A stretch of 21,285 nucleotides of DNA from Eggerthellaceae bacterium (lineage in GTDB: Bacteria > Actinomycetota > Coriobacteriia > Coriobacteriales > Eggerthellaceae). The notes beneath the pieces were generated by a model. It was given only the letters and a program-made list of their open reading frames with translations. It was not told where the DNA came from and did not search any database. The position numbers were made by a program, and so were the translations under genes. Shown here piece after piece: positions 1 to 9,198 of the stretch. Position 1 is the stretch's first letter; every line of letters starts with the position of its first letter. The stretch lies in NCBI GenBank assembly GCA_003452695.1, contig DMNP01000109.1, forward strand, positions 16,751-38,035, given 5' to 3'.

Positions 1-3000
1 ACATCTGCGCTGAACGCGCAAGCCGATACCGCCGTCGCCTCCATGCCTCTGGCGGAGCCCGTGGCGATTGGCGGAATGGGCGGCGTCATGCTGCAAAGCG
101 CCCCAATATCCATCCCCGACAACCCCGAGCCCGGCATTATCGCAAGCGGCACCGTCGATGGCATTGAATGGCGCGTGTTCCGCGATGAAAATGAAAAGAT
201 CCGCTTGCAGTTTTCAGCGGCTGGCGGCACGGGCATCCCGGCCTTCGCTCATTCCGATAACACGCCATGGGCAGATTACAGAAGCAGCATCGAAGTGGTC
301 GAAGTGCAAAGCGGCATCTATTCGATTGGCGGCTATGCGTGCGCAGACCTTACCAACGCAGAAGAAGTGACCATCCCCAACGGCGTAACCGTTCAGGAAT
401 ACGCGTTTTACAACACGCCCGCCGCGGATGGCATCGCGAATCCGCCGACAAGCGACAATATCATCCTGGGCGAGGGAACGCTTGGCAATGTCACTTGGAA
501 GGTGGAAAACGTAAACGGCCATCAGAAGCTTGTCATCGACCCCATCCCCGGCACGGACGGAAGGATGTTCTATCCAGGTCAGACCCCGTACCAGCAAACC
601 TTATTCAATCCTCCCTGGAAGCCCTTTGCTGCAAGCATCGACGAAATAGCCATTGCCGACGGCGTTACAGAGATAGCCGACAGCGCATTCGACACGCTCG
701 CAGGTGTTGCGAGCCTGGTCATCCCCGATAGCGTTCGCGTCATCAAACACCGCGCGTTCAGATACATGTACGCCCTTAAAAACATAACGCTATCGCAAAA
801 CCTTACGCTGGTCGAAGGAACCGAAACGTTTCGCGGCACCGCGATTTCCTCCATAGACCTTCCCGACACCCTTGGGCCCACAGCATGGTCCAGCACGTTT
901 GCCAATTGCCCGAATCTGGAACATGTGCACTTACCGGCCAGCGGAACGTCCCTCTACAACGTGTTTTCGTACAGTCATAAGTTGAAGGATTTCAACATAC
1001 CCCGAGATACGAAAAACCTTGAATACCCGCTGTTCCAGACTCCGGTGCAAACTGTGCATTTCGACGTATCCGGCCAATTGACCAAGCTGGTCATGGAGGC
1101 GAATTCGCATGCTTCGTACGTCGAGAACCGCGTCCTGGTGCTCGGCGATTCCGTCGGCCATGTGCCCAGGGGCTTTGTGCAGGGTCTTTGCGGGGGCGCG
1201 AACAATTTCGCGTTTCGCTTCAAGGGGCCCAACACGTTCACCATGGATTCGCTCGAAGGCCTATCGCGCCTTCCTTCGCCCCTGAACATTCTTCCGGCGG
1301 GGTCGTACTATGCAGATGCTTCGGGAGTCTTGTATCGCGTGCACAGCGACCATGCAGAGCTCGTGAGCGTGCCCCAGGCAGACGGCCAGGGGCAGCCGAT
1401 AACGACCTATACGGTGCCGTCCTCCATTTCGCTCGACGCCACAACGCAGCTTCCCGTTACCGCCGTCGGCAGCCATGCCATATCGATGGCGGGCAATCTG
1501 GCAAGCCTGACGTTCGCAAATCCAGCCGGCATAACCTCCGTTGCCCAAGAGGCGTTCGCGGGATGCCCGACGCTCACTCGCTTCAACGGTCAGACCACCG
1601 TGGCGGGTGCCAAGCAGTCGCTGCCCAACGCGGCAACCAACATATACACCTTCGAGCGCAGCGGCTTGGGCTATGGCGACATAATTCAAAGCCAGACCGT
1701 GCGCGTCGAAAATGGGACGATTCTGAACATCGCCGTTGCGGCGGGAGGCAATCGCACTCCAACGACGGAACAGAGCGGCACGTTCAATTACTACACGGGC
1801 GAAAGCTCGGCTATTACGATCGCGATTTCCAATCCGAACAACGACGCGACCGGCTACGTGCACCGCGTGTACATGCAGTTCGACGATGCGGACGGTGTCT
1901 TGTCGTACGACCTGGGCGAACATACCTTCGTGGTGAACAATCATCGCTACCAGGTCTTCTTGAAGAAGGCCGATGCGCCGTTCACCTACTATTGGGAAAT
2001 CCCCACTCCCCAGCACGGCGACACGCTTACCATCACGTACACCGCAAGTTATCCCAGCCCGTCGTCGGATGGCGGGAAACTGGTCCTGACGGGGAATGTG
2101 CTCACGCCGCAGGAAAGCGACGCCAGCGGGACGGCTTATCTGGAACCTGGAGTGGCCCCGAACGGGCAACAAAACTTCATAGAGCTCGACTGGGCCACGC
2201 GCCCCGACCGCTTTCCCGTGGTGAAAAGCTCGTCGTCCGAGGCTCGGTGGGCGGGCATGGAAAACGACCCGGACGGCCCGCGCCTGTACGCCACGGGGAT
2301 AAGCTTTGCCATCGACGCGCCCCGTTCGGGAAACACGCTGGAAGGCATGGGGAAGGACCATGTCCAAGTTGCCGAATTCAGAGACACTTTCACCATAGGC
2401 AACCCGGGCGAATTCGGCGATGCCATCACCTGGAACGACGAAGTGCGCCGCGTCATCGAAACCAAGGCTTACAGAACGAAGTTTCCAGGCAGCAGCACGG
2501 AAGTGTACTACAATCGCACCAACGAAGCGGGCGTATCGGAGGATGTGTCGATACTTAAATTCGACAAACGCGTGGACAACCTCGACCTTGCAATCGATCC
2601 GAACGATCCGAGCAAGCTCACGCTGTATTGGAGAAAGCTGAACACCACGCCGACCGAAGAGATGCCTTCGTTGAAGAACCTTATCACGCTTGGGTCTCGC
2701 GTGCTGGTGGTCGAAAAGCCGGAATACTTCGACCGCCGCCCCACAGTGCACAATGCCATAGAGCTTACCAACTATTACCAGCATTCGGCGCCACACACGA
2801 CAAGCGCGCAGGCCAGCGTCCAGCTGAACACGGTTGCCCCCAGCCTTTCGTTCAGCAAGAGCATAACGGGGACGGCCGACAAGCGCTATGGCGTGGACTA
2901 TGCGGTGTCCGACTACTTGGGAAGCCCGACGCCTTTCAAGCTGCGGTTGGTGAACCAGGGCAGCGTTCCCTACCGGGATTCCAATCTCGTGTTGGAAGAC

Positions 3001-6000
3001 ACGCTTTCGCCGTCCACCGCCAAAGACCTGTACCTTTCCCCCGAAGGCATTGCGCGCATGTTTGCGGAAACCCATGCGGGCGAAAAGCTGACCATCCGCA
3101 TAGCCCCGGCAACGCTGGCAAATCAGAACGCCGGGGGCGTCGCGCAACAAGTTGCGACCGTCGATGGCCAGCAGGCCCAGACCGACGTGAACACGTCGAG
3201 CGGCGACATCACGCAATACTTCGGCCGCTATACCGAAGGCAACGCCAAGATGCAGACGAGCGATACCACCGTCATCGCCAACGACGCGACCATCACGTTC
3301 AGGAACTACGAGGGAAGCAGCATTCTGGGCCATGTCGTCATGGACGTTGCATACGGCGGTTCCGAACGCTCGTATGTCATCGGTGCCGCTGGCGACTATG
3401 CAAGCGTAAGGCAGGCGCTCGATGGCATCGGGCATCTTGTTGTTCCCGCCACGGCCTATACCGTGCGCTGGGAAATGCCCGGCAGCTTCACAATCTACGG
3501 CGGGGAAAGCATCGTCCGCATCGTGCACAGTTCTCGAAAAGACAGCTTCATGCTTATGCAATACGACCAAGAGGAGGAGTACAACAAGGGGCAAAGCAGG
3601 CTAGCCAAACCCGAGAACAATGCCACGGCCGACGCCGACAACATCGCAACGCCGTTCAGCTACAGCGCATCGGCGTCTGAAGGCAAAAGGGATTTCCGCT
3701 TCGACAAGGATTCCGATATCGATGCCGCCATGAACAGCATCGTCGAATTGGGAACAAGCGGGGTGGGCGATGGACGCGTAGTCGGGTACGAGCTGTCGTT
3801 TTCGCACGACGGCCATTCGCGCCACGAAGTGCTGCCGTTGGTCGACCATATGCAGAATTCCCAAGCGCTGCTCGTGCCGGTCGAGGACAATCCGGAGCTT
3901 TCCGGCACAGGCCTGAAGATAATCGGCATCGATGGCGTTCGGTACTATCTGCTTGAAAAGAAAAACAACGCCGATGAAGTAGATGTATATCGAAACGTCC
4001 GCGTTGGCGTAGACGAGAACGAAAGCCTGCTCGTTGCGGACCGCATCGAGGTCCGAGCGGACCCTGCGGATGGGTTCAGCACGGTTATAAAGTGGTACTA
4101 CAAAGACGTAGGCGACGAGAAGGACGGAACTGCGGAAACCCATCGCGTCCAGATAATGAGCTATGTCACCTATAACTGGGACCGCGACCAGGATGGAACC
4201 ATCAGGCTGCGAAACGACGGGTGGCTGAACGACCACGAAGGGCGCAGGTTGTGGGAGCACGTCGGCCCGGAGTATTCACGCTATGCAATTAATAAAGAAG
4301 TGCAAAACGATAGCGGCGAATGGGTGAAATACTCCGTTTTGCACAAGGGCGAGGAAGTGAAATACCGGCTGACGGTGCACAACTCCACAAACGATACGAA
4401 CACGCTGGTTCTGGGCAGCTTTCTGAAGGACTATCTGCCTTCCAGCATAGCGCAACATCCTTGGACGGTTGCGGACATAACCGTGGACTACGATGGGCAT
4501 CTTGCATCGCCCGGCTCTTCCCAGCCAAGCTTCACCGTTGCGACTCCCGACCCCGAAAAGCCCTTGCAGCAGGTGCTCCAGTGGAACGACGACGTGTTCT
4601 TCGCGTTAAATCCGGGGCCAAACTACCTGTACGTAACGCTGAAGATGCCTGCGGACAACAGCGAATGGGACGCCTACGAGCAAAGCTATGCTACGTCCAG
4701 CCTGTTCAACGACTTCGAGGCGTTTGGCCAGACGAGCCAGGTTTCCCACAATGTGGCTGCCGATTTGAAGCCGCTGCTGCAGAAGGGTGTCGAGCGCGTG
4801 TACCGCAAGAAGATGATGGGAACATACAACAACAGCGCCCCGTTGTATTACGACGAAACGGAAGATGGCATTCACCACTATGCGAACGACGATTCCTGGG
4901 AACGCGGCGTCTTGTACGACATAACGCTTTTCAACGGCGGCGAGGGCAAGCTGTTCCTGAACGACATTCAGGACCACTTGCCCAAGGGATTCACCTTGGC
5001 GGGAGTGGGTCGTCCCTCGCTGTACAACAACAGGTACTATTATCCGTACATGGCGCAAAACGTTTACAGCGGCAACAAGCGCACGACCGTCGTGCCTGCA
5101 GATGGGCGTTCGGTTGTCTACAAGGGCATCCATATCGAGCAGACAACGCAAACCAACGGCGCCTATCAGAACGTTGCGTTCTCGGTATCGCAGTTAACGA
5201 GCGGCGGCAGTCCAACCAGCGATTCCATTCGCTACGACGAAGCGGTGGGCAAGTGCTATCTAGAACCCGGCGAGGCAATATCGTTTTCGTATTTTGTGCG
5301 TACGAACGATATGAAGAACACGTTGCCGATTGCGAACAACGTGGTGGCCATGGAATACGACGGCTCGATAAGTCCCGACTTCGAAATAGCCGATGCTACG
5401 ATTACGGCCGATGCCGTGCCCATCGGACAGCGCCACAACGAGGGAGGATGCGACACCATCGATGCAGCTGCGGCGGCGTCGGCATACGGTTTCTCCTCGC
5501 AAAACCCTTCGGCAACGTTCCTGTGTTCGGAAGTGCAGCTGTCCCGCGGGTCCATCGACCCGGGCATTACCAAGCGCGCAGCAAGGGCGACAAGCCAAAC
5601 CGGCGTGGTAACCGAGAACCCCCTGTCGGCGGAGCCGAGCGACACCATTACCTGGGAAGTTGCAGCTACCAATGCTGGAAACCTGCCCATCCAGGATTAC
5701 ACGCTTACCGACACCGTGCAGGCAACCCATGGCTTCACGGGCCCCGTGTGGCTGACCATTTATCAGCCCGACGCCGTGGAGAACCCGATAGTTTTCACGC
5801 AGAGAACGAGCGTGAACACAGCGGGCCCGATAATCACCATTACCAATCGCACTGTGGAAGAAGACGGGAGAACCCGTCTGACCCTTTCCTACGTCCATCG
5901 AAGCGAAAGCGGATCGTCTGGTTCGAGCCCGAAAACAGCGGACGTGTACGTGAATGGCAGTCCGGTCGACCTGCTTGTCGCCTTGTACAACCCCGAAACA

Positions 6001-8106
6001 GCCAATTATGTAGACAGCTATGTCTACCGCTATATCTCGTGTCCGATCCAGGTCGGTTTCACCCAAGACGCGAACGGTAACGAGACGATGTCGTTGCGCG
6101 TCATGCACGGGGCGGCGTCCATTCCGGCATATGGGGGGCGTGCTGTCCTCACCCTCGACACGAAGGAACGGTCGAGCACGTACGAGTCGCGTGTTATGTA
6201 CAACTCGACATGGATAACCCCGAACACCCAGGGCTTCGACCCCAATGTGAACCAGGGCAACTACACCACGAGGAGCGTCCCGCTGAAAGGCGACGACGGC
6301 AAGTGGATCGTTCAGGAGAATGCTCCTTCCGTGCGCAATTCCGCGCCCATTACGGTGGCCTTCGGTACGGTAACGGCATCGGTGAAATCGGTGCGCGAGC
6401 TTGGCCTTCCCGCAGGCCAGGAAAACCAGGCGTATTCGAACCTGAAAAACGGCTTGCCCGACCGCATCACGCTTACCGACAAGCAGAGCCTGTTCAGATA
6501 TCGGCTGGAAGTCGACAACACGAACAACACCGAGCTACGCAATCTCGTGCTTATAGACAATTTGCCCGAGCGCAATGACTGGCACACGTTCGTGTGGGAT
6601 TCTGCGCGTCTTTCGGCGTTTAACGTGAGCTTGGCGGCCAACCCCGATTTCCGCGTGTATTACTCGACGCTGTCGGAGCCGGAACACAACGTTCGAGAAC
6701 TGGACCCGAGCAGCTATATCGTGGAATTCCTGGACGTTAACCATACGGTGGAAAACGACCCGTTGCGCCCGACGTCTCCGTATACGGTGGAAGACTGGCG
6801 GGGCACAAGTGCGTGGAGCTCAACGTTCAGCGATGCCACGCGTTCGGTGCGCGTCCGTCTGAAAGATGGCGTGACCGTTCCGGCCAACACCACGCTGAAC
6901 GTCGAATTCACCTGCAAGATAAACGATGCGAACGTTGCGCCCGGCAGCATTGCGTGGAACAGCTTCGGGTACAACTACCTGGTGAGAGACGCCTCGGGGC
7001 AAGATCAGGAACTGTCTGCGACCCCGATGGATGTGGGCATTCGTGTGCCGGGCATCCCGAGCATTGCGAAGCGGCTGCAGGACAGGCGGGGGATGGACAT
7101 GCCCGCCGAACGGTCCGAGACATTCGATTTCCTGGTGTTCGAGGGTGGCGTCGATGGGCTGACGCTTGCAGATGGGAGCGCTCTTTCCGGGCGGTTTAGC
7201 ACGGCGGAGCTGGCAGATGCGCTTGCCCGTGCGGGACGGCGGGCAACCCTGATATCCACGTCCGTAGATGCCGACCAGTATTTAAGCAATCCCGTTTCGC
7301 TGGAAAATGCCAAGACGTGTTCTTTCGAAGGCGCTAGCGGCTGGGCTATCAACGAGGGCGAGGACTTCAGCTTCGTGCACGGGCAGAGCTATACGGCCGT
7401 AGAGCTAGACCGCAATGTGGCGGACGACACGTGGCATTTCGGCTATCTGGGAAAAGCCGGGTCCTTGAATTCGGGCAGATTCTATACGTTTGACTACGAC
7501 CGGCGCCAGATGCAGGAGATCGTCGGCACCAACTTGTATGACGATTGGGATATTTCGCTTACGAAAACGGGCGAGCGCCTGGGGTCGGACGATCGCGACT
7601 TGCTGGCGGGCGCCGTGTTCGGGCTGTACAGCAGCGATGTTCGCGATGCGATGAGCGATCAGGAGTATGCGCGCGAGCGCAGCCGCCATGGGCTTTCGGC
7701 CGCCTATGCCGACGTCCGGCTGCTGAAGCGCGATGGTGCCACGTACTACCTGTGCGCACTGGCTTCATCCGGCGGCGATGGCGTGGTTGCATTCATCGGC
7801 CTGCGCCGCGATGCATATCAGCTAGTGGAGCTGAAAGTGCCTGTGGGTTACGCAGATCTGAATGGCCCGATGGAGTTCCGCAAGGCAATCGACCCGAACC
7901 GGCCTGCCGTGGATCCGGCTACCAACACCGCGAACTATTATGTAATGAACGCCGATGCGCACATCGCCTCTGCCACCGCGCTAAACCACTTGGCCTTCGA
8001 GCTTCCCGAGACCGGCGGTCCCGGCGTCCTTGCCCCGTTGCTCGCCGGCCTGACCCTGCTGATTGCGACGTTCGTCTTCTTGCGGCGACGCCGCTTTATC
8101 CCATAG
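1..8106 (+). CDS. Giant LPETG-anchored surface protein with BspA-type leucine-rich repeats (5' partial)
   Basis: The frame is open from the first base, so the true start and signal peptide lie upstream; the first in-window ATG is at 43 and residues below count from it. Residues about 200-310 and 474-518 are LRR_5/BspA-like repeats (VTEIADSAF, LVIPDSVRVI, SVAQEAFAGC). Long Ig/DUF11-like stretches follow, with recurring 'Y.L.V.N....L.N..L.D.LP' patterns near residues 940-1030, 1413-1485, 1575-1656, 1838-1907 and 2110-2206. A SpaA-type domain (LTKTG, LAGAVFGLY, QLVELKVPVGY) spans about 2502-2646. The C-terminus is a textbook sorting signal: LPETG at 2654-2658 (8002-8016), a hydrophobic segment, then an RRRR tail. 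Known family behaviour: sortase links the Thr of LPETG to the cell wall. BspA-like LRR proteins are often adhesins, so host or microbe binding is inference. GC is visibly lower than downstream in its middle part. Confidence 0.93.
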   Translation, partial: TSALNAQADTAVASMPLAEPVAIGGMGGVMLQSAPISIPDNPEPGIIASGTVDGIEWRVFRDENEKIRLQFSAAGGTGIPAFAHSDNTPWADYRSSIEVVEVQSGIYSIGGYACADLTNAEEVTIPNGVTVQEYAFYNTPAADGIANPPTSDNIILGEGTLGNVTWKVENVNGHQKLVIDPIPGTDGRMFYPGQTPYQQTLFNPPWKPFAASIDEIAIADGVTEIADSAFDTLAGVASLVIPDSVRVIKHRAFRYMYALKNITLSQNLTLVEGTETFRGTAISSIDLPDTLGPTAWSSTFANCPNLEHVHLPASGTSLYNVFSYSHKLKDFNIPRDTKNLEYPLFQTPVQTVHFDVSGQLTKLVMEANSHASYVENRVLVLGDSVGHVPRGFVQGLCGGANNFAFRFKGPNTFTMDSLEGLSRLPSPLNILPAGSYYADASGVLYRVHSDHAELVSVPQADGQGQPITTYTVPSSISLDATTQLPVTAVGSHAISMAGNLASLTFANPAGITSVAQEAFAGCPTLTRFNGQTTVAGAKQSLPNAATNIYTFERSGLGYGDIIQSQTVRVENGTILNIAVAAGGNRTPTTEQSGTFNYYTGESSAITIAISNPNNDATGYVHRVYMQFDDADGVLSYDLGEHTFVVNNHRYQVFLKKADAPFTYYWEIPTPQHGDTLTITYTASYPSPSSDGGKLVLTGNVLTPQESDASGTAYLEPGVAPNGQQNFIELDWATRPDRFPVVKSSSSEARWAGMENDPDGPRLYATGISFAIDAPRSGNTLEGMGKDHVQVAEFRDTFTIGNPGEFGDAITWNDEVRRVIETKAYRTKFPGSSTEVYYNRTNEAGVSEDVSILKFDKRVDNLDLAIDPNDPSKLTLYWRKLNTTPTEEMPSLKNLITLGSRVLVVEKPEYFDRRPTVHNAIELTNYYQHSAPHTTSAQASVQLNTVAPSLSFSKSITGTADKRYGVDYAVSDYLGSPTPFKLRLVNQGSVPYRDSNLVLEDTLSPSTAKDLYLSPEGIARMFAETHAGEKLTIRIAPATLANQNAGGVAQQVATVDGQQAQTDVNTSSGDITQYFGRYTEGNAKMQTSDTTVIANDATITFRNYEGSSILGHVVMDVAYGGSERSYVIGAAGDYASVRQALDGIGHLVVPATAYTVRWEMPGSFTIYGGESIVRIVHSSRKDSFMLMQYDQEEEYNKGQSRLAKPENNATADADNIATPFSYSASASEGKRDFRFDKDSDIDAAMNSIVELGTSGVGDGRVVGYELSFSHDGHSRHEVLPLVDHMQNSQALLVPVEDNPELSGTGLKIIGIDGVRYYLLEKKNNADEVDVYRNVRVGVDENESLLVADRIEVRADPADGFSTVIKWYYKDVGDEKDGTAETHRVQIMSYVTYNWDRDQDGTIRLRNDGWLNDHEGRRLWEHVGPEYSRYAINKEVQNDSGEWVKYSVLHKGEEVKYRLTVHNSTNDTNTLVLGSFLKDYLPSSIAQHPWTVADITVDYDGHLASPGSSQPSFTVATPDPEKPLQQVLQWNDDVFFALNPGPNYLYVTLKMPADNSEWDAYEQSYATSSLFNDFEAFGQTSQVSHNVAADLKPLLQKGVERVYRKKMMGTYNNSAPLYYDETEDGIHHYANDDSWERGVLYDITLFNGGEGKLFLNDIQDHLPKGFTLAGVGRPSLYNNRYYYPYMAQNVYSGNKRTTVVPADGRSVVYKGIHIEQTTQTNGAYQNVAFSVSQLTSGGSPTSDSIRYDEAVGKCYLEPGEAISFSYFVRTNDMKNTLPIANNVVAMEYDGSISPDFEIADATITADAVPIGQRHNEGGCDTIDAAAAASAYGFSSQNPSATFLCSEVQLSRGSIDPGITKRAARATSQTGVVTENPLSAEPSDTITWEVAATNAGNLPIQDYTLTDTVQATHGFTGPVWLTIYQPDAVENPIVFTQRTSVNTAGPIITITNRTVEEDGRTRLTLSYVHRSESGSSGSSPKTADVYVNGSPVDLLVALYNPETANYVDSYVYRYISCPIQVGFTQDANGNETMSLRVMHGAASIPAYGGRAVLTLDTKERSSTYESRVMYNSTWITPNTQGFDPNVNQGNYTTRSVPLKGDDGKWIVQENAPSVRNSAPITVAFGTVTASVKSVRELGLPAGQENQAYSNLKNGLPDRITLTDKQSLFRYRLEVDNTNNTELRNLVLIDNLPERNDWHTFVWDSARLSAFNVSLAANPDFRVYYSTLSEPEHNVRELDPSSYIVEFLDVNHTVENDPLRPTSPYTVEDWRGTSAWSSTFSDATRSVRVRLKDGVTVPANTTLNVEFTCKINDANVAPGSIAWNSFGYNYLVRDASGQDQELSATPMDVGIRVPGIPSIAKRLQDRRGMDMPAERSETFDFLVFEGGVDGLTLADGSALSGRFSTAELADALARAGRRATLISTSVDADQYLSNPVSLENAKTCSFEGASGWAINEGEDFSFVHGQSYTAVELDRNVADDTWHFGYLGKAGSLNSGRFYTFDYDRRQMQEIVGTNLYDDWDISLTKTGERLGSDDRDLLAGAVFGLYSSDVRDAMSDQEYARERSRHGLSAAYADVRLLKRDGATYYLCALASSGGDGVVAFIGLRRDAYQLVELKVPVGYADLNGPMEFRKAIDPNRPAVDPATNTANYYVMNADAHIASATALNHLAFELPETGGPGVLAPLLAGLTLLIATFVFLRRRRFIP

Positions 8107-8119
8107 GATTGGCGGTTTC

Positions 8120-8133
8120 CGTGCCGAGGCACG
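8120..8133 (+). terminator. Short perfect inverted repeat after the LPETG gene, weak terminator candidate
   Basis: CGTGCC (8120-8125) and GGCACG (8128-8133) are perfect complements and lie 14 bases past the stop codon of the giant gene. The position suits a transcript end. However, no T-run follows and the literal spacer is only two bases, so an intrinsic terminator is not proven. Confidence 0.3.
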
Positions 8134-8266
8134 CTCGATGGAGATGCCCGTTTCTCGAATAGCGTGCAATCGGTTACCCCATTCATCGCATGCCCAGAGC
8201 ATGTCAATTCCCTATTGCTGCCGTAGGTTTTCTGTTTTTATGCGCAGCAGGTGCTCGGATATTTCG

Positions 8267-9016
8267 ATGCACAAACCATTTGGCTCGTATATGCAGCAGA
8301 ATATGCACCAAATAGGCACAACTGAAGAGAAATGCGGACCCCGACGTGTGAATGCCTGGAGACGCTACATCGACGCCCTGAAGACGAACCGGCGCTTACG
8401 ACGGTCGTGGCGTCGTGTCATGGCGGGGGCGTGTTCCGCGGTGCTTCTGGGCACGCTGCTGGTGCTGTCGAACCAGGCATTCACGCTGGGTGGCCAGGAT
8501 GCCGTCGGCCAGGTGGGCATCGTGCTTCCAGGCGATGCTGCCGCGACTTCCATGGCCCAGGAGGTTGCAGCTACGGGTGCAACCGCACCCGCGGCCGCAG
8601 GTGCGACAACCGCGCAGATGGCGGCAATCGAGGCGACGGCGCCCGCGGCGGCGACTCTGCCCACGGTGGCCACCGTGCTTGCCGGGGCTGCGAAAGGGCT
8701 GGGCGCCAAGCAGCTCTTGTCAGACTTGCAGCTGCAGTCGCTGAACACCTCGGACGTCGAAGCGCTGCCCCGCTCCGACAACAGCAACAACATCGAATAC
8801 ATTCGCGTGAAGTGGGTAACCGACGACGGCAGCAAGCCGGACACGCTCAGCCTGTCCCCCATCGCCGACACCGACCAGTACCTCATTTGTATGCAATCAT
8901 GTTGTACGCATAACACGGAAATAAAGGGGACTGCGCACGGTGGCTGCTTCGGCCGTGAAAAGCAACCAGCTCGCCGACGAGGGAAACTACATCGGCGGGG
9001 GTTCGAGCTTGGCTGA
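8267..9016 (+). pseudogene. Truncated N-terminal remnant of a large secreted surface protein
   Basis: The frame encodes a basic n-region (NAWRRYIDALKTNRRLRRSW), a hydrophobic signal segment (MAGACSAVLLGTLLVLS), an Ala/Thr-rich linker, and the start of a folded domain (EYIRVKWVTDDGSKPD). This resembles the N-terminal layout of large Coriobacteria and Firmicutes surface proteins. From about 8884 the translation loses all character (Cys- and Arg-rich) and stops at 9014-9016, with no repeats, sorting signal or transmembrane segment. The start is uncertain: ATGs at 8267, 8291 and 8303 and a GTG at 8348 are in frame, and none has a good ribosome binding site. The frame also runs back into the preceding gene, which is not coding evidence. 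A short expressed secreted peptide cannot be excluded, but a deletion remnant is the better reading. Confidence 0.6.
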
Positions 9017-9117
9017 ATATAACGACCAGGCGGTTTTATTCACGTGGTGGGCGGTAATGGCAAACGACCTGTTCTCGTGCCATATGCAAATGCGAGCTGC
9101 GGATTCGTGCTGCGTCA

Positions 9118-9126
9118 TGGTAAAAT
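9118..9126 (+). promoter_or_regulatory. Candidate extended -10 promoter for the pilin operon
   Basis: TGG followed by TAAAAT gives an extended -10 element (TGnTAAAAT) 72 bases before the pilin ATG. No good -35 box lies 16-18 bases upstream, which is tolerated with extended -10 elements. It follows the remnant gene and precedes the only intact gene start in the area, so it probably drives the pilin-like gene and the genes behind it. Recognised by eye only. Confidence 0.45.
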
Positions 9127-9140
9127 AGCGCTATCTGCAA

Positions 9141-9164
9141 GCGGCGCCGGGGTGTATGCGCCGC
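9141..9164 (+). promoter_or_regulatory. GC-rich hairpin in the predicted 5' leader of the pilin gene
   Basis: GCGGCGC (9141-9147) and GCGCCGC (9158-9164) form a perfect 7-bp stem with a 10-base loop, lying between the candidate promoter and the ribosome binding site (GAGG at 9184-9187 or GGGAG at 9190-9194). No T-run follows, so it is not a terminator. An mRNA-stabilising or translation-modulating role is possible but unproven. Confidence 0.4.
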
Positions 9165-9198
9165 AAAGGACAAATCGCAACGCGAGGATGGGAGTTTT

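Noticed and set aside
1188..2558. Alternative-frame + strand ORF (also 4320-6080)
   Set aside because: Arg- and Gln-rich shadow of the giant gene in another frame, with no motif or start signal.
1261..3594. 777-codon open frame on the - strand inside the LPETG giant
   Set aside because: Its translation is rich in Arg, His and Val with no recognisable domain, and it mirrors the codon periodicity of the + strand gene. Long antisense frames are expected in high-GC coding DNA.
8214..8300. Promoter for the remnant gene (TTGCTG at 8215 or TATATG near 8288)
   Set aside because: No -35/-10 pair with acceptable spacing and match was found.
8332..8913. + strand ORF in frame 1 overlapping the remnant gene
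   Set aside because: The translation is Gly/Arg/Ala-rich with no signal peptide, while the overlapping frame 2 has a clear signal peptide and linker.
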